In this document: piece by piece, positions 1 through 12,574 of the stretch
Position numbering within the stretch: position 1 is the stretch's first letter
Layout: each line of letters opens with the position of its first letter
From: Coriaria nepalensis
Taxonomy: Eukaryota > Streptophyta > Magnoliopsida > Cucurbitales > Coriariaceae
DNA length: 64,000 bases
NCBI GenBank assembly: GCA_027186245.1
Contig: CP114500.1
Span: 5,280,001 to 5,344,000, forward strand
Direction of reading: 5' to 3'
Notes under the pieces: generated by a model
What the model was told of the DNA's origin: nothing
The model's database searches: none
What the model saw: the letters and a program-made list of their open reading frames with translations, nothing else
Position numbers and translations under genes: made by a program

Positions 1-1290
1 TAACATATTTCATTTCTCACCAACGAAAAGTTGATGCTAGTGAGAAATTTATTTCGTTTAGTGAGAAAAACTATTGTCGTTAATATATTTCGTTTTCCAA
101 CTAGCAAAGCATTTGAAAAAATAAATTTAATATTTTGATTTCAACTTCTAAAGTTTTATTTATTTATATTTTCTCTACTAATTCATTTTATTTTTTTCAT
201 TTATATAATTAATTATACTGACCGCCTCCGATAAATCGGTAACCGCTGCCAAAGGCCCGGCCCGGTGATGAGGGAGAGAGAAACAAAATGAATTAAGAGT
301 GGAAAAATAAATAGATAAAAAGTTAATGTTAAAATTAAAATAGTAAATTACTTTTTTTCTAAATGCTAGCTGATGTGGCATGCTTATTCAACATGCCACG
401 TAGGGGTGTGTATTGATCGGGTGATTCGGATTTGGGCAATTTTCGTGGCCAACCAAAAAAAAAACTTAATAATCACTTACATTGTTAGTGTAAAAAGATA
501 AAATTAATAATTAGTACCAAATCCATAATTTTAAAATTTAAACTATCTTCAACAATAATGAAAAATGAAAATTAGAAGTCAATTCATTAAACAATAGATT
601 TATAAAACAAGAAACAGTTGAACTCAATATTACTTATTTTTCATTTCTTCTTCCTAGTAAGCTTGACATCTTCCACAAGATAAACTAAAACAAAATGTTA
701 AATGCGTTTTGGAAAAAATTCCAAGTAGCAAGCAAAATAAATTCAAAAATCTTTTATACATATAATGATATATAGTAAAGTATTAATATATAAGAATGTA
801 TATACTATAAACATGTTTAAAATACTTAACCTTTATATATATATAATTCAAAGATCTTCTTTTTCATTTTTTTTTTTTTTTAATAAATTTATGGGTCAAA
901 TTCTTCAACTTGGATTTAGATTAAATCTGTTGCGAACTCAATACATGTTAAATCTGCAAATTTCTGAGGATAAATCAGATACAATTTTCTACGCACCCTA
1001 ATGCCACAGTGAGCATTTCGTAAGTGAGAAATGAAACAGTAGATTAGAGGAGATTTTTCTTAACAGATTACAAAATATAAGGAATTTTTTTTCTCATTTT
1101 AAAATATAGATCTCAAACCCATCTTACAAAATACCGGAATTTAAAAAAAAATATATTTTTTAAAAAACTTTTACTGACGTGTATTGTATGTAGAATGTCA
1201 CGAGCCGTACCCCGTACCTAGGCAAAATAAAGAAATAAATAGAAGTTGATAATGACACTTTCTAAGCTAAGACTCGCAGAAAAAGTAGGG
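1..1290. other. AT-rich intergenic DNA, no gene recognised
   Basis: Short frames only, none with a recognisable domain. A TGTCACGAGCC string at about 1196 looks like the start of some Ty3-type LTRs, but I could not find a partner end. Probably old transposon debris. Confidence 0.4.
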
Positions 1291-1437
1291 ATCATCGAAT
1301 CTTTGATTGGGTAATAACTTTTATTAAATCTTAGGGGTTGATATGTGTAGTTATTTTATATACTCTGGAAGTGGAAGTAGTTAATCTCCATGCCATATCA
1401 GCATTTGTAATTATTACCCAATCAAAGATTCGATGAT
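1291..1437. repeat. perfect 27-bp inverted repeat (hairpin or fold-back element)
   Basis: Bases 1291-1317 are the exact reverse complement of 1411-1437, separated by a 93-base spacer. It lies about 290 bases beyond the stop codon of the VAMP72 gene, outside its coding exons. Just beyond it a 22-bp unit (1436-1457) recurs once with one mismatch at 1488-1509. A small MITE or fold-back element is the simplest reading. A small-RNA precursor is possible but unsupported by sequence alone. Confidence 0.75.
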
Positions 1438-1729
1438 AGAAATCAATCAGTGTGCTCTATCTCTATACTACACATTGGAATTGTTACATAGAAATCATTC
1501 AGTGTGCTCAATAATCAAGCAAATACGAGATTTTATAGAACAAGGAAAAATCAAATTCCGCACATGAATATAATCTGCAAATAGTTGAGCGAATAGAAGC
1601 TATACAAAAACTATCTTACAACACACAGACTACTGGAGAAGAGAGCAAAAAATCATACCACCATGAATGTTCTATCGTGGGAGGGGCTGGAGTTACGAGA
1701 ATGGGTAAGGTAGAGATCCATCTCATTGA

Positions 1730-4700
1730 TCAACAATTAAAACCGTGGCAAATGGACAAGACAATGATGAGAATGAGGGCAATGATGATACCCAAAACGA
1801 TTAACTTTATCTTCATGTTTTGCAGCCACATCTTTCTCCTCATCTGAGTACCCTGTGTCCTGAAATCTTGGGCCTGCACCACCATTTTCAAACCAGGATA
1901 AAACTATATCAAGTGAATGGGCAAGGCGGAGAATGGCAGCAAAAAGAGGCGAAAGTAAGAGAGAACGAAGGCTTATAATCTCCATTATGAAGGAAGATGC
2001 TTTCTCTTTTACTACTGTAATCCAGAAAACATAACAAAAAAATAGACGACAGGAGGGTAACAAAATGAAATAAAGTATGCAACTACTAAAAGTCCAAAAA
2101 TTAGCAACTATACACATATATATCACCAGCACATCGCCCTAGATTAAATTAGGCTATAGTAATATTCTACCTTCGTGTTTTACCCTATTTCTCAATTTAT
2201 GACTACTTATTTCCAACTCAATTTAGTCGAGTTTAAAATGCAGTGTTTAAAGAGTAAGGGTAACTGAAAATGGTTGTCACCGAACCTTGCATAACCCACC
2301 ATAATTATATTTTTATGTACTTGTTCAATGTTAGAACAGCAGATTCAACCTTGAGGAGCAGTGGGAAAAACAACAGAATTCTACTGACCTGAGAGCGAAG
2401 GTTCTCTGTCTTATCCACCAGAATCTCAATCTTTTCTCCTCGGTCAAGAACCTAAACAAGGTTAACAAAATTAGTATCAACCTTTTCATTAAAAAATAAA
2501 ACCAATAACAGAAAGGTAAATTGAAATAAATGTTGCAGAACAAAGAATTTACTCTGTAGAAAACAGGAGGCAAACTCATCTAGAAAAGAACATAAACTGA
2601 CCTTCTCAATATTCTCCATCATAACTCCCTTGACTTCTGTGACCTGAGCTTTCACTTTTGCAATCTTGCTGATCTCCTCTGGATGATCCACGCAATACTG
2701 CATCTGCTCCTTCAGTTTGGGCCTATAAATCCAAAGTTTTGGTGTTTATATGTCATTAAAATTAGTCTGAACAATGTCAGAGTCACGATCATTTGAGAAA
2801 CAAACAGAAGAATAATACCCAAATTCTTTGTTCAAGCTATTAGCAACTGCTGTTGAAGCTTTCCCTCCACTATATCTCTTGTTAAAATCTTCTTTGACTC
2901 TCTCAAGGTAAGCTATTGGAAGCTGCCGACCAACAGCTTCAACTGCAACAACACAGTAAGCTACAACATCGAAAAGATCAAGTTAAAAAGAGTGCGTCCA
3001 CAAGAATCCAGGAAGGGTATAGAAGCTGAGAACAAGAGAGAATTTAGAAGATCAACATCATTTTTCCATATATAAGAATTCTTTGCCTTTTGTGGTAAAT
3101 TCATAACTTCCTCTTGCAAGTGCTAACTAACCAGATTAATAAAGTAACTGAAAAGTTTCCAATCACATCTCCCAAAATAAATAAATAAAATGCATATTAC
3201 TACTGGGAAAAACAAGCATCTCAATTCAAGGATTGATGAAACCAAAGCGCAAGGACCAGCAAATTGTTGAACGGTTGAATCCCAAAACTACTTTTCACGG
3301 TAGAAGATTGAAACTGGAGTTGCGGACAACTAAAATACCAATTTCTTGATTGATCTCAGCATAAAACAAACCTACTGCCCAGAGTATCATTTATAATGCA
3401 ACTAAGGAGTCCTACGCCAACCAAATTCTAAACAACTACTAACAACTAATAAAATACTAATAAAATACTAATAAAAACTAAAGATAATTGTTTAGAGATA
3501 AAGATAGATATCCTAAAGATACTTAGGATTAGGCCTCTTGATCCTCTTTGATCACATCCTAACATAAAATATGAGACCAGCAACTCACCACTCTAAAATT
3601 CTGCAGGAGATATTTTCAATCACAAAGCCACCTCCCACTTTTAGAAGATATGTAGAACTAAAACCAAATTAATGCAAAGCTTGCCATTTTTATTATCAGT
3701 AAGGAAGACCCACACATAGGCCAAAGTCTTGTTCATTCTACAGTCACTAAAAATGCAGTTTGGGACAATTATGTTCTCAAGATACCTTACACGTAAGGAC
3801 TATGAGCTCGGTACACAACCAAACAAACATCCAAAAATTAAGAGACGCATGAATAATGATGCATGAATAACATACATACTTTTATTCAATAGTTATTATT
3901 AATAGACCTGAAAACTTACAGAAATAAGTCAACATGTATATCATGAAAACAAGAAGATTAACATCCTCCCTCATACACAAGGCATTCTACCATGTACAGA
4001 AAAAAAATAGGTTTGTCTAGTCATATAAGGTAAGTCTTGGATACATAAGAAATAACTGATAGGGAGCCAATGAAATGGTTCACACTAAAGACCCATGTAA
4101 AGCTACCACAGGAATGATCCCTACAATGTGTATCATCCAAACAACAGGATTAACGCGTGCATATCATTGAACGTGGTATTATACTGTTATACATGCATAC
4201 ATTATAGAAATATTGTATTTCATAATTGAGTATTCTATATTTGATATACTAGAATCAGCTAAATCATTCCTATCTTAGAGAACACGCATGTAATGCTTGC
4301 CAATTACATCACAATAGCTAGTTTCAGACCATCTATAGTCGTCAGATTCTCTTGGTAACTTCACCAATATTAAACTGAGCAGCACAAAATCTATTGGAGC
4401 AACAACTACAACTAGATAGACTAGGCGCATGGATCAACAAGCAATAGAGAAAATGTTATTGTAGTAACAATACTAATAACAGATTAGGTTCAGAAAAGGC
4501 TGCATCAAGAAGCAAATCAGGATCTTTTCAACTCTCAATGTTCAACAGGTTGATCTAAAGAACATTTTTTATCCTTTAGTTACATCCACATATCTGCACA
4601 ACTCTCAATGTTAGATTAAGGTGCTTATTTGGAACTTATATAACATCAAGTTGCACAGCTTAATGTTCGCCAAATTGATTCTTTAACGTTATATATTTGG

Positions 4701-5663
4701 GAATCTTAATGTTACCAAATTTGCTTTTTTTTTCTTTCTTTAACTGAAACTAAACAAACACGAAACTACATGTGTGTACAACTAATATTTTGTGAAAAAA
4801 AATTGATAACATGATTTATCACAACTTTCAGCATTTTTTTTTTCCCTTTAACTAAACTTCCTAAAACATTAAAAGTCAGCTTCAATCACCAGTAAAGCCC
4901 ATCTCTGGTTGCACGCTTCTGCTTATCATAAGCACTTTTAATTTCTAAATGAGCGCATAATTTAGTAAAATCACGAATTCAGCTGTAGAATTACACCCAA
5001 GTATTTAAACTATAGTATGAACTATGAACTAGCAAGACATGATTACTTAAACCACAACACAACTATGTCCATACCAGAAACTCAAGCTGAATGATTTGTC
5101 AAGGAAATACAGAGAAGAGTAATAAAGATGAGAGTTCGAATTATAATAGCCATAGAAAGAAACTGTTTTTTTCCCTCTCTCTGTAGATCCATTTTCCAAT
5201 CACTTTTGTAACAAAAAAAATTGCACGTAGAACAACAAGGTCGCATCTCATGAGCTCTAACATTTTAAACCCCATTTGATGTCAATCAACTCAATACGAA
5301 TTCTTAGAAACTGGATATCTCATCATAAAAACAGATCACGACGAAAAAAAAAAAAAAGAAACTAACGAATCAAAAGCTTCGAGAGGGGGTGAAATTTCCA
5401 TTTAGCTTTTTGCAGGTCTGGATAACACAAACAGGAAAAAAGGTGAAAGAGGAGAGAGAGAGAGAGAGATTACTGAATCCATTTTCGACGAGGTAGTTGA
5501 AGGTATGGCCATCGCAGTTGTAGGTGAACTTGTTGCTGGTGGAAGGAAGCTTCTGGAGGCACTGAGAAGCGATGCTGGTGAAGTTTCCCGTGAACTCTGT
5601 GTACTCGGCGAGAATCACCGTCCCACGCGCCACAAAGCTGTAGATCAAGGATTGCTGCCCCAT
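1730..5663 (-). CDS. VAMP72: VAMP72-family R-SNARE (longin-type), five exons
   Basis: Plant-specific R-SNARE that pairs with Q-SNAREs to drive fusion of secretory vesicles, usually at the plasma membrane. Coding exons on the minus strand are 5474-5663, 2819-2960, 2602-2722, 2389-2451 and 1730-1873; all junctions are GT-AG and the joined frame encodes 219 residues, the usual family length. The longin domain occupies about residues 1-120, starting [15 protein letters not shown]. The SNARE motif spans about 125-188, with the zero-layer arginine in [11 protein letters not shown] near residue 155. A C-terminal anchor lies at about 196-213, followed by CHGFNC. Intron 1 is about 2.5 kb. Residues mix VAMP724- and VAMP726-like features, so I do not assign a numbered orthologue. 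The acidic loop insertion of VAMP727 is absent. Confidence 0.95.
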
Positions 5664-6241
5664 TGATACTCTAAGCTCAAACCCTACCGCGCCTTAGAAA
5701 GAGAGAGAGGAGGAGCGGTTAGAGAATGGAAGTTCTTTGGTATGCAGAGGAGAGAGAAGAAACAAGAAAGGTTAGAGAGATTGAATTAAAGTTTATTTTT
5801 GCTTAGAGGAGAAGCTAGGTAGAGAAGCGGTCACGGTCCAATGCCCATATTTGACCTCTAATCTTGTGCGAATTAACGGAAATGCTACGCCGTTAGTTCT
5901 CCTCTATTTTGAATATCTGATTGAGATTAGTTTGGTAAACAAGACAGAACATCTAGAAACGCTGCAGGGGGGATACCTTTTTTCAAACATGCATGCAAAT
6001 TGCGTTACGGTAAGAATTGACCACATTTGGTTCCTGGTCCAAACTTCTTATCAAAAACCAAAATCTTATTACATAATACTTTTCTGATTAAAAGACGGAC
6101 TAGTTCTCTCTTTTATTCCACTAAAGAAAAGTGTTAGTGCTGGGCACCTTTCTGAATAAATCTTTCAAATTTATAAAATTAGAGTTAGGTTTTTCAAATT
6201 TTATAAATTAGTTTTGTGATCTCATTAAAAATCTAAGGTTA
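5664..6241. other. 5' leader and upstream region of the VAMP72 gene
   Basis: Purine-rich leader sequence (GAGAGAGAGGAGGAG) lies just upstream of the ATG on the plus-strand map. A (GA)n run at about 5452-5469 sits just inside intron 1. No TATA box was identified with confidence and no gene was seen. Confidence 0.4.
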
Positions 6242-7128
6242 TGTTTGGTAATAGTTTTTACATTTAGATTCTCAAAATTTGATTTTTATAATGATTGCAA
6301 GAAAAACTATATATCAGAGACCCAAGATCAATTTTAAAAATCCAAACCCGTTTGGAAATGATGGTCAGTTTTTTAAACGCCTTTGCATTTGGATCAGCCC
6401 AAAACTCTCCGTTATTTGGTAAAGTAATAGAGCTCACTTCTCTCTTCATTTCTCACTTCAAACACTGCAGAAATCACGCTTCTATCACCAGACTCATCGA
6501 ATCCAAATCTCACTTCATTCCAAACCTTCATAATAGCCTTGCCAGAATGAAAATCCGACAACGACAATTGGTCTTTGTTCCTTTCTCTGTCTCTATGTAT
6601 GAACTCCGCATTTTCCAATCGCCGAACATAGTCTCCTCCGACGTGGAAATCATGATCAGTTAGCTCCAAATTCCTAGAGCTTGAAGGTGCATCGTCATCT
6701 TCTTCCCCTTCATAATCAGACCATGAGTTCGACAAAGCGGTATAAAGCTCGTCGTCGTCTTCATCAAGGTTGAAATTATGGATTGGAAAATGGTGGATCT
6801 AAGCCTCATAACCAGCCACACCATCTCCTCCTCTTCTTGTTTGCTTCTCGCGTGTGATGGAAAAGGCAGAGAGAGAACATCCCCTTTTTCTTTTTTGGTT
6901 TCTTTGCATGCAATGGAAAGACATAAAAATAGAGAGGGAAAAAGATGATAGAGAGAGAACGAGAAGTTGTAAGAGGAAAATAATAAAAAATTGATTTTAT
7001 AAATATAGAAAATCATAATTTGTTATTCTTATATTTCGATTTTTTAACAATATTTTTTTGAATTTTAAAAAGAACTTTTCTTTTTTTTTTTATATAAATA
7101 AAATCTGACACAAAAAATATTATCAAAC
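6242..7128. mobile_element. possible non-autonomous TIR element carrying a coding fragment
   Basis: The left end begins TGTTTGGTAATAGTTTTT at about 6242. The right end, read on the other strand from about 7128, begins TTGTTTGATAATATTTTTTG. The two ends stay similar for about 30-40 bases, which suggests imperfect terminal inverted repeats. No transposase frame is present. The interior is less AT-rich and holds a minus-strand frame (6412-6798) that reads like genuine protein. I could not define a clean target-site duplication, so the boundaries are approximate and the superfamily (hAT-like by end sequence) is a guess. Confidence 0.45.
6412..6798 (-). pseudogene. acidic open frame inside the TIR element, unrecognised
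   Basis: Open frame from just after a stop at 6799-6801 to the stop at 6412, 128 sense codons; the only internal ATG near the start is at 6735. It has acidic stretches (LDEDDDELYTAL, DYEGEEDDDAPSSS) followed by a mixed-charge part (ELTDHDFHVGGDYVRRLENA). Composition looks like a real protein fragment, not random AT-rich frame. I do not recognise the family. Its position between inverted ends suggests a captured host-gene piece. An independent small gene is the alternative. Confidence 0.3.
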
Positions 7129-7802
7129 AAGTTTGTCACCTCTATAAAATGGATTTTGTATTTCAAAATCTACCTTTTGAACCCATCTTTAATAACCCCT
7201 TTTTCTTTTCCTTTTTTTTTCCTTTCACTATAGATCAGGGGCGTGAAATAGTGATCATAGCAGTTATCTAAACAAATCTCATATGTATAAGACACGTTGG
7301 GCGATAACCTCCATCACTGGAAGCATATTTTATTTAAGTTAAATTGATAGTCATCGATAAATTTTCTTATAAAAAACCATACATGAGACTGGATTAAATA
7401 TGCATACGTATTTGGTGATTCAATCGGATATACAAGTACCAATCCTACTCAAAGGAGTAGAATCAAATGTTTAAGACAAGTTAAAAGCCCATATTCAACC
7501 TATGTTTAGAGAAAGTCTAGATTATCTAGACGCTTGAGATTGGACTAATGACAAGGTTGGAACTCTTAGGGGAGGCAGAAGTCTCTAGTTGTTATCAATT
7601 TGAAATAGCAGCACCATTCTTGAAATAACACCCATGAAGTATGTCAATAATTTTAATAAAGTGGAAAAATAAGTGCCAATATGAATTCTACCAACAAGGA
7701 ATTATGTGAATGGTGCACTTCTCATTACTTATTTTGTAATGCAAAAGAAATAATTTGTTCAACCTTTTATAGGATTGGAAGAAAAAAAATGAACTAATTA
7801 TA
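7129..7802. other. region 5' of the gypsy gag, probably its leader or LTR
   Basis: No gene seen. The stretch precedes the gag-like start at 7803 and may contain decayed LTR or leader sequence, but no TG...CA boundaries or primer-binding site could be identified. Confidence 0.3.
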
Positions 7803-10445
7803 ATGGCACTTAGAAGGAGAAGTAGTGGAGGTCGAAGTGAAGGCGAGGCATCCCAAGCTAGGAGTGGGAATCCATCGAGCTTGCTTATAGAAAAGAAATT
7901 GTAAGGCTTTGTGAAATAGTTCAACAACAGGTTGAATTTATTCAAAAACAAGTAAAGGACTCGAGGATGAGAGAGAAAGATCTACTCATACGTCAAAGGG
8001 AGATGTTTGAGGATATGATGCAAAGGTTTCATAACCAACAAGGAGTACCGGCTGACGAATAAAATTTGGTACAACCAGCCCCAATTGAGGATCCAACACT
8101 AGTTGCGGCTAGGAAATTGAAACTAGTATCAGAGAGATTTCTGAAACAAAAGCCTCCCACTTTTAATGGACTTGCATATCCACTTAAATATGAAGAATAG
8201 ATAAGCATGCTAGAAAAGATCTTTGATTTAATTGATATCGAGGATAAAAAGAAAGTATCATGTGCAATATATATGCTAAGGAAAAATGCATTTTGTGGGA
8301 TGTGGTTAAGAAGTCGAGGAATGTCCCTAAGATGACTAGGATCGAGTTTCAGGAATTGTTTAATTTCAAGTACTTTAGCAAGGTTCCGGTGGAGCACAAA
8401 ATAAATAGTTTTCGAACCTCAAGCAAGGTACGATGTGAACATAATATTGCATTAGAAAATTTGATCAATTGGCATGATTCGTGCCCGAAATGGAAGCTAC
8501 AAAGATGCTAAAAACTTAGAGATTTATGAATGGTCTTCGTGATGATCTAGCTAAGTTTGTGGATAGAGGAAAGGATGGACCTGAATCCTATGTAGATGTT
8601 GTTAAAAGTGATATATGACTGGAATCTTGGGTCGACTCGAGCATAAAATATAGACAAGTAGAGGAACCAAATAAGGGGAAGCTGGACATGAGGCCAACTT
8701 CCTTTATGGAGATAGATATGGGAACCAACGAGGTAAGAATTTTAAAGGGAGTTTCAAGTTGAGACTTAATAAGGAAAAATTTGAGAATCGATGATTTGGA
8801 AACAAAAATGATGGCAATAAGAAGAGGAAGAATTTACTAGAAGGACAAATGAATGAACAAGAGACTACCAATAAGCACCAAGCCCAGACATTACCAACGA
8901 ATTATCCATAATGTGGAAACATACATTTAGAAGTATGTCGCAAGGTGTTGGGAACTTTTTTTAATTGTGGCATTACATCAAAGATTGTCTTGTGCTCTAG
9001 CAGTCTCTTCAATAAGAGTAGGAGAAACAATAAAAGAATAATGCTAGAATTTGCACGCTAACTCAGAGTAATGAAGAGGCTAGGCAATCTGAGATAGTGG
9101 CAGGCCAGCTTTTCATAACTCAGACTAGTGCTATTTTTTAATTGATTATGGAGCATCACATTCTTTTAATGCTGCTACATTCATTAAGAAACTTAATAGA
9201 ACGCCTTATTTACAGGATGATGTCTGTAAAGTCTTCTTACCATCAGGCGAGAGATTGTTATCATGATTTTGTTTCAAGATCGTACCTGCTACAGTCACTG
9301 AATGCGACATAATAATAAACATGTCATTACTAGAAATGTATGACTACGATATCATCTTGGGTATGGATTAGCTATCTAAGCATCAACTACAAAAAGAAGA
9401 ATGTAATTTTTCAGCCATTAGAAGGAAAATTGTGTGAGTTCTGAGGAACATCACTAGGGAATAAATGGCTAATAGTTTCCACACTTAAGGCACAAAAGAT
9501 ACTAGCTAAAGGTTGCATTGGATATTTAGCGAATATCATTGACAAGTCTAAGGAAGTGGTTATTAGTGGTGTGTGACTTTGTCTACGTATTTTCTCCAAA
9601 CTTGCCAGGCTTACCTCATAATCGAGAAATCGAATTCGAGATCGAGTTGTTACTTGGAATGACACCTATATCAAATACATTAAGGACATGTAAGGTAAGA
9701 ATTTGAAGCTTGAAGAGCTTAAATCCAAAGTTGATGAGGGAAAAAGACCAGAATTTAGTGTTGAAAGTAGATATATTAAATTTAAAGGCTAAATATGTGT
9801 ACTCGAAGATGAAGACTCGAGAAAGAAGATTCTATATGAAACTCATAATACTTCCTATACGATGCAACCGAGCACTACGAAGATGTATGCAGACTTGAAA
9901 AAGTTTTTCTCGTGGCAATTAATGAAGAAAGATACAATTAACTATGTTGCAAGATGTCTAACATGTCAACAAATTAAGGCTAAGCACCAAAGACTAGCAG
10001 GATTGCTATAGCCACTTGAGATTCCTAAGTGGAAGTGGGAAAAGATAACCATGAAATTTCTATCCGGATTGCCTAAGTTGAAGGGAGAGCATGATGTTAT
10101 ATGGGTTATTGTTGACTGACTTACTAAGTCGGCCTATTTTCTACCCATTTGCACCATATATATAGCAGATAAACTGGAAAAAAAATAGTATATCAATGAG
10201 ATTATGCGATTGCACGGGGTACTATACTTGATAATGTCTGATCGAGATGGACATTTTACCTTAGTTTTCTGGAGAAAGCTACAAGACACCCAATTAAAAT
10301 TTAGTACTACTACTCACTACAGACTAGTAGTCAAAGTGAGTGCACCATTCAAACTCTAGAAGACATGTTGAGATCTTGAGTGATGGTCTTTCAAAGAGCA
10401 TGGAATGAGAAGCTTTCACTAATAGAGTTTGCATTTTGAGATACT
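7803..10445 (+). mobile_element. degenerate Ty3/gypsy (chromovirus-like) retrotransposon, RT/RNase H deleted
   Basis: Reading across many stops and frameshifts, domains appear in order. A gag start (ATG at 7803, ALRRRSSGGRSEGEAS) leads into a capsid-like part near 8180-8520. A decayed zinc knuckle follows near 8905-8990. A retropepsin relic at 9130-9430 has LIDYGASHSF, where D-S/T-G-A is expected, and YDIILGMD. Next comes the linker that normally joins protease to RT (NLPGLPHNREIEFEI, about 9600-9650). The frame then passes straight to pre-integrase and integrase motifs (about 9750-10440), including LTCQQIKA and VIVD-LTKSAYFLPI. RT and RNase H, normally about 1.5 kb, are missing. No LTR pair was found. 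Clearly non-functional. Confidence 0.85.
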
Positions 10446-10924
10446 TATAAAAGTAAAATATGTATGTAAAAAGTTTAAATTCTATCATCTTTCAACTAAG
10501 TCCTTAATATTATATGATGTAAACCCCTAAACTGATGATGTTGGAAAGGATATTTTTGCTTAAGTTAATGATATGAAGAATTAGGATGTTACACATACCA
10601 CATCCTCGTCGCCCATAGATTGAATGTAATTTCGACTAAAATGTAGAAGTGGTGATTAATCTAATGTGTAACGGGAAGTTGAATAGGTGAAATTGTCAAG
10701 CATATCCCGCTCTACTTCACTATTTGGAGGTGCTGAATTGGATGAGTGGCGGAGGCTTCCTCTATAGAATCCCTAGCTCGTCATAATGAAAGCACGTCTT
10801 CTTGCAAAACATATTATACTTCTTATTCTTCTCCAAAAAAAAATTTGAAATAAACATAGTTTTGAATAAGCAATAGTTGAAAATAATAAAAAGATGTCCC
10901 AAAAACCAGCCACGATTTTCGATT
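10446..10924. other. no gene seen
   Basis: AT-rich sequence between the integrase relic and the Myb/SANT-like pseudogene. It may include lost coding sequence of either, but nothing is recognisable. Confidence 0.3.
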
Positions 10925-11254
10925 TTACCTGGATGTTTGCCAATGCTCCTCAGGGATGTGAACAGTGCCCGTATGGGGATCATAGCCAACGCCAGTCTCG
11001 GCAAGCAATAAATAAAATGTCTCTTGCACTTGCTTGAGCCATTGCAATTTCAATTTGATTTGCCTCTAACTAAATTGGTGTGTGAACCGACTATTAAAGG
11101 TCGTACGGATCCAAATCCAGACATTCTTGGGAAAGATGCCATCAATCATACTTTGCAGGCTCATCTTCGTAAGCATTACGTCTAGCAATGCCATCTCAAA
11201 TGGTAATGTCCATAGTCCATCTTTAGCAGCGTCAATACTTTCTTTGGATGCCAT
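10925..11254 (-). pseudogene. Myb/SANT-like DNA-binding domain pseudogene
   Basis: From ATG at 11254 the frame reads MASKESIDAAKDGLWTLPFE, then DGIFPKNVWIWIRTTFNSRF, an in-frame TAG after HQFS, and continues RQIKLKLQWLKQVQETFYLL and ETGVGYDPHTGTVHIPEEHW to a stop at 10925. This pattern (W-T-x-E-F-x-x-ALLDVM, then K-x-x-W-L-K and ETGVGYDP-TGTV) is that of the plant Myb/SANT-like domain (Myb_DNA-bind_3 type), found in proteins annotated as L10-interacting MYB-domain-like and next to some transposases. It is about 110 codons, has an internal stop and lacks the rest of the usual domain, so it is a relic. Confidence 0.75.
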
Positions 11255-12263
11255 CTAGGTTACATGATCAAACATTTACACCAAACAAGTTAATAAATAT
11301 CATGGTCACAATGCTAAGTAGGTAGTATATATGTTAATATCTACTAATTCATCATACAAATAATAATGAACGACAAATATGACTCATTGTAATAAAAATG
11401 AACGACAAATATGACTCACGTAACAACAATGAACATCAAATATCTACTAGTATATATGTTAGATCCTTAAATAAAGATTATCCTCATAAGTACTCAAACA
11501 AATTCTCTTTCATACTCATTGTAATCAATGGACTGTTAACTTCCGAGATCTACAACTTTCACAGTACCAAATGGACAGATAGTACGTTAATCTTTAAACA
11601 CACCAAATATGTTAACACATATGTGCTGATAAAAATACATTAATCGTGACCATGTGAATGACTATATTCACAGTACGAAACAAGGAAAACCAAAATAAGT
11701 AGGAATAAAATCAGAAGCTTCAGCCATGGAAAAAATCAGTTCACATTAGAGAGAGGGAAAAAGAGTCATTAATGACCATTACCTATTGATCTTCAATTTT
11801 TTTCTACAGATCTTAAACTTTGTATGTGTCTCCTTCTTCACGACCTCAACACTTAAAAGAAGAAATGAACCATAAAGGTTTATATGGGTGATGAAGGGTG
11901 AAGAAGATCGATCATTATTGAAAGCATTCACTATAAAAAAAGACTTGAAATGGTGGAGGAAGAGTGACCTGAATCTTATAGAGAGGATAGCTTCGTGCAG
12001 GCAGGACACGAGGCACAAATATGAGTTTAATGGTGACAATAGAGAAGGGAAAGGTGAAAGTGATAGTAAAGTGAGAAGATGAGTTGAGATGATGAAGTAC
12101 GAAACTGAGAGAAGAAGAATGCATGAACATTGTATTTTGTAATTAAAATCGTACTTTTTTAGTTAGAAATACTGAAATCCACGAGAAGTGGGTTCCAGAT
12201 ATTGTAATTAAATTCACTAAAAAAAGTTATCCAAAATACAATATTATAATCACATTGTGATAT
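11255..12263. other. no gene recognised
   Basis: A 22-bp motif (AATGAACGACAAATATGACT) occurs at about 11364 and 11398, with a diverged third copy at about 11429. Overlapping short frames on both strands near 11780-12130 have no recognisable domain. I regard this as non-coding. Confidence 0.35.
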
Positions 12264-12563
12264 GGGATAAATTGAAATACATGCGCAAAACAACTCAATT
12301 CAAGATTATTAATACCCTTCACTGAAAATAACCAATTCAGTTCAGTACGTATAACTACCAAATAGAATAATGTTTGTGAAAGTATTGCTTGTATAAATAA
12401 ATAACTATGTACCATCGAAGAAGCTAAGGAAAATAGTATAGTTTTTTCGAATCCCCCAATTCTCTCTAGTCTTCCCTTTTTTCTTAGAAGTTTCACAACT
12501 AGACTCGAATATAGTAGTATCACACCGACACCAAATATCCGGCCAAACATGATTGTCCCCTCA
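12264..12563. repeat. dispersed 300-bp repeat, copy 1
   Basis: Begins GGGATAAATTGAAA and ends near CCCCTCA. The same sequence recurs in the same orientation at 17182-17485, with scattered substitutions and small indels. It includes a TTATTTATACAAGC segment when read on the minus strand, which could be an LTR promoter-like element. Copy 1 abuts the copia gag fragment. The element family is undetermined. Confidence 0.8.
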
Positions 12564-12574
12564 CACCGACACCG

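Noticed and set aside
2331..2703. Minus-strand frames reading through VAMP72 exon-intron borders
   Set aside because: They are exon 3 or exon 4 sequence extended into introns. The spliced model explains them.
11779..12130. Three overlapping 60-90 codon frames on both strands
   Set aside because: Mutually overlapping, with unrelated composition and no match to a known domain.
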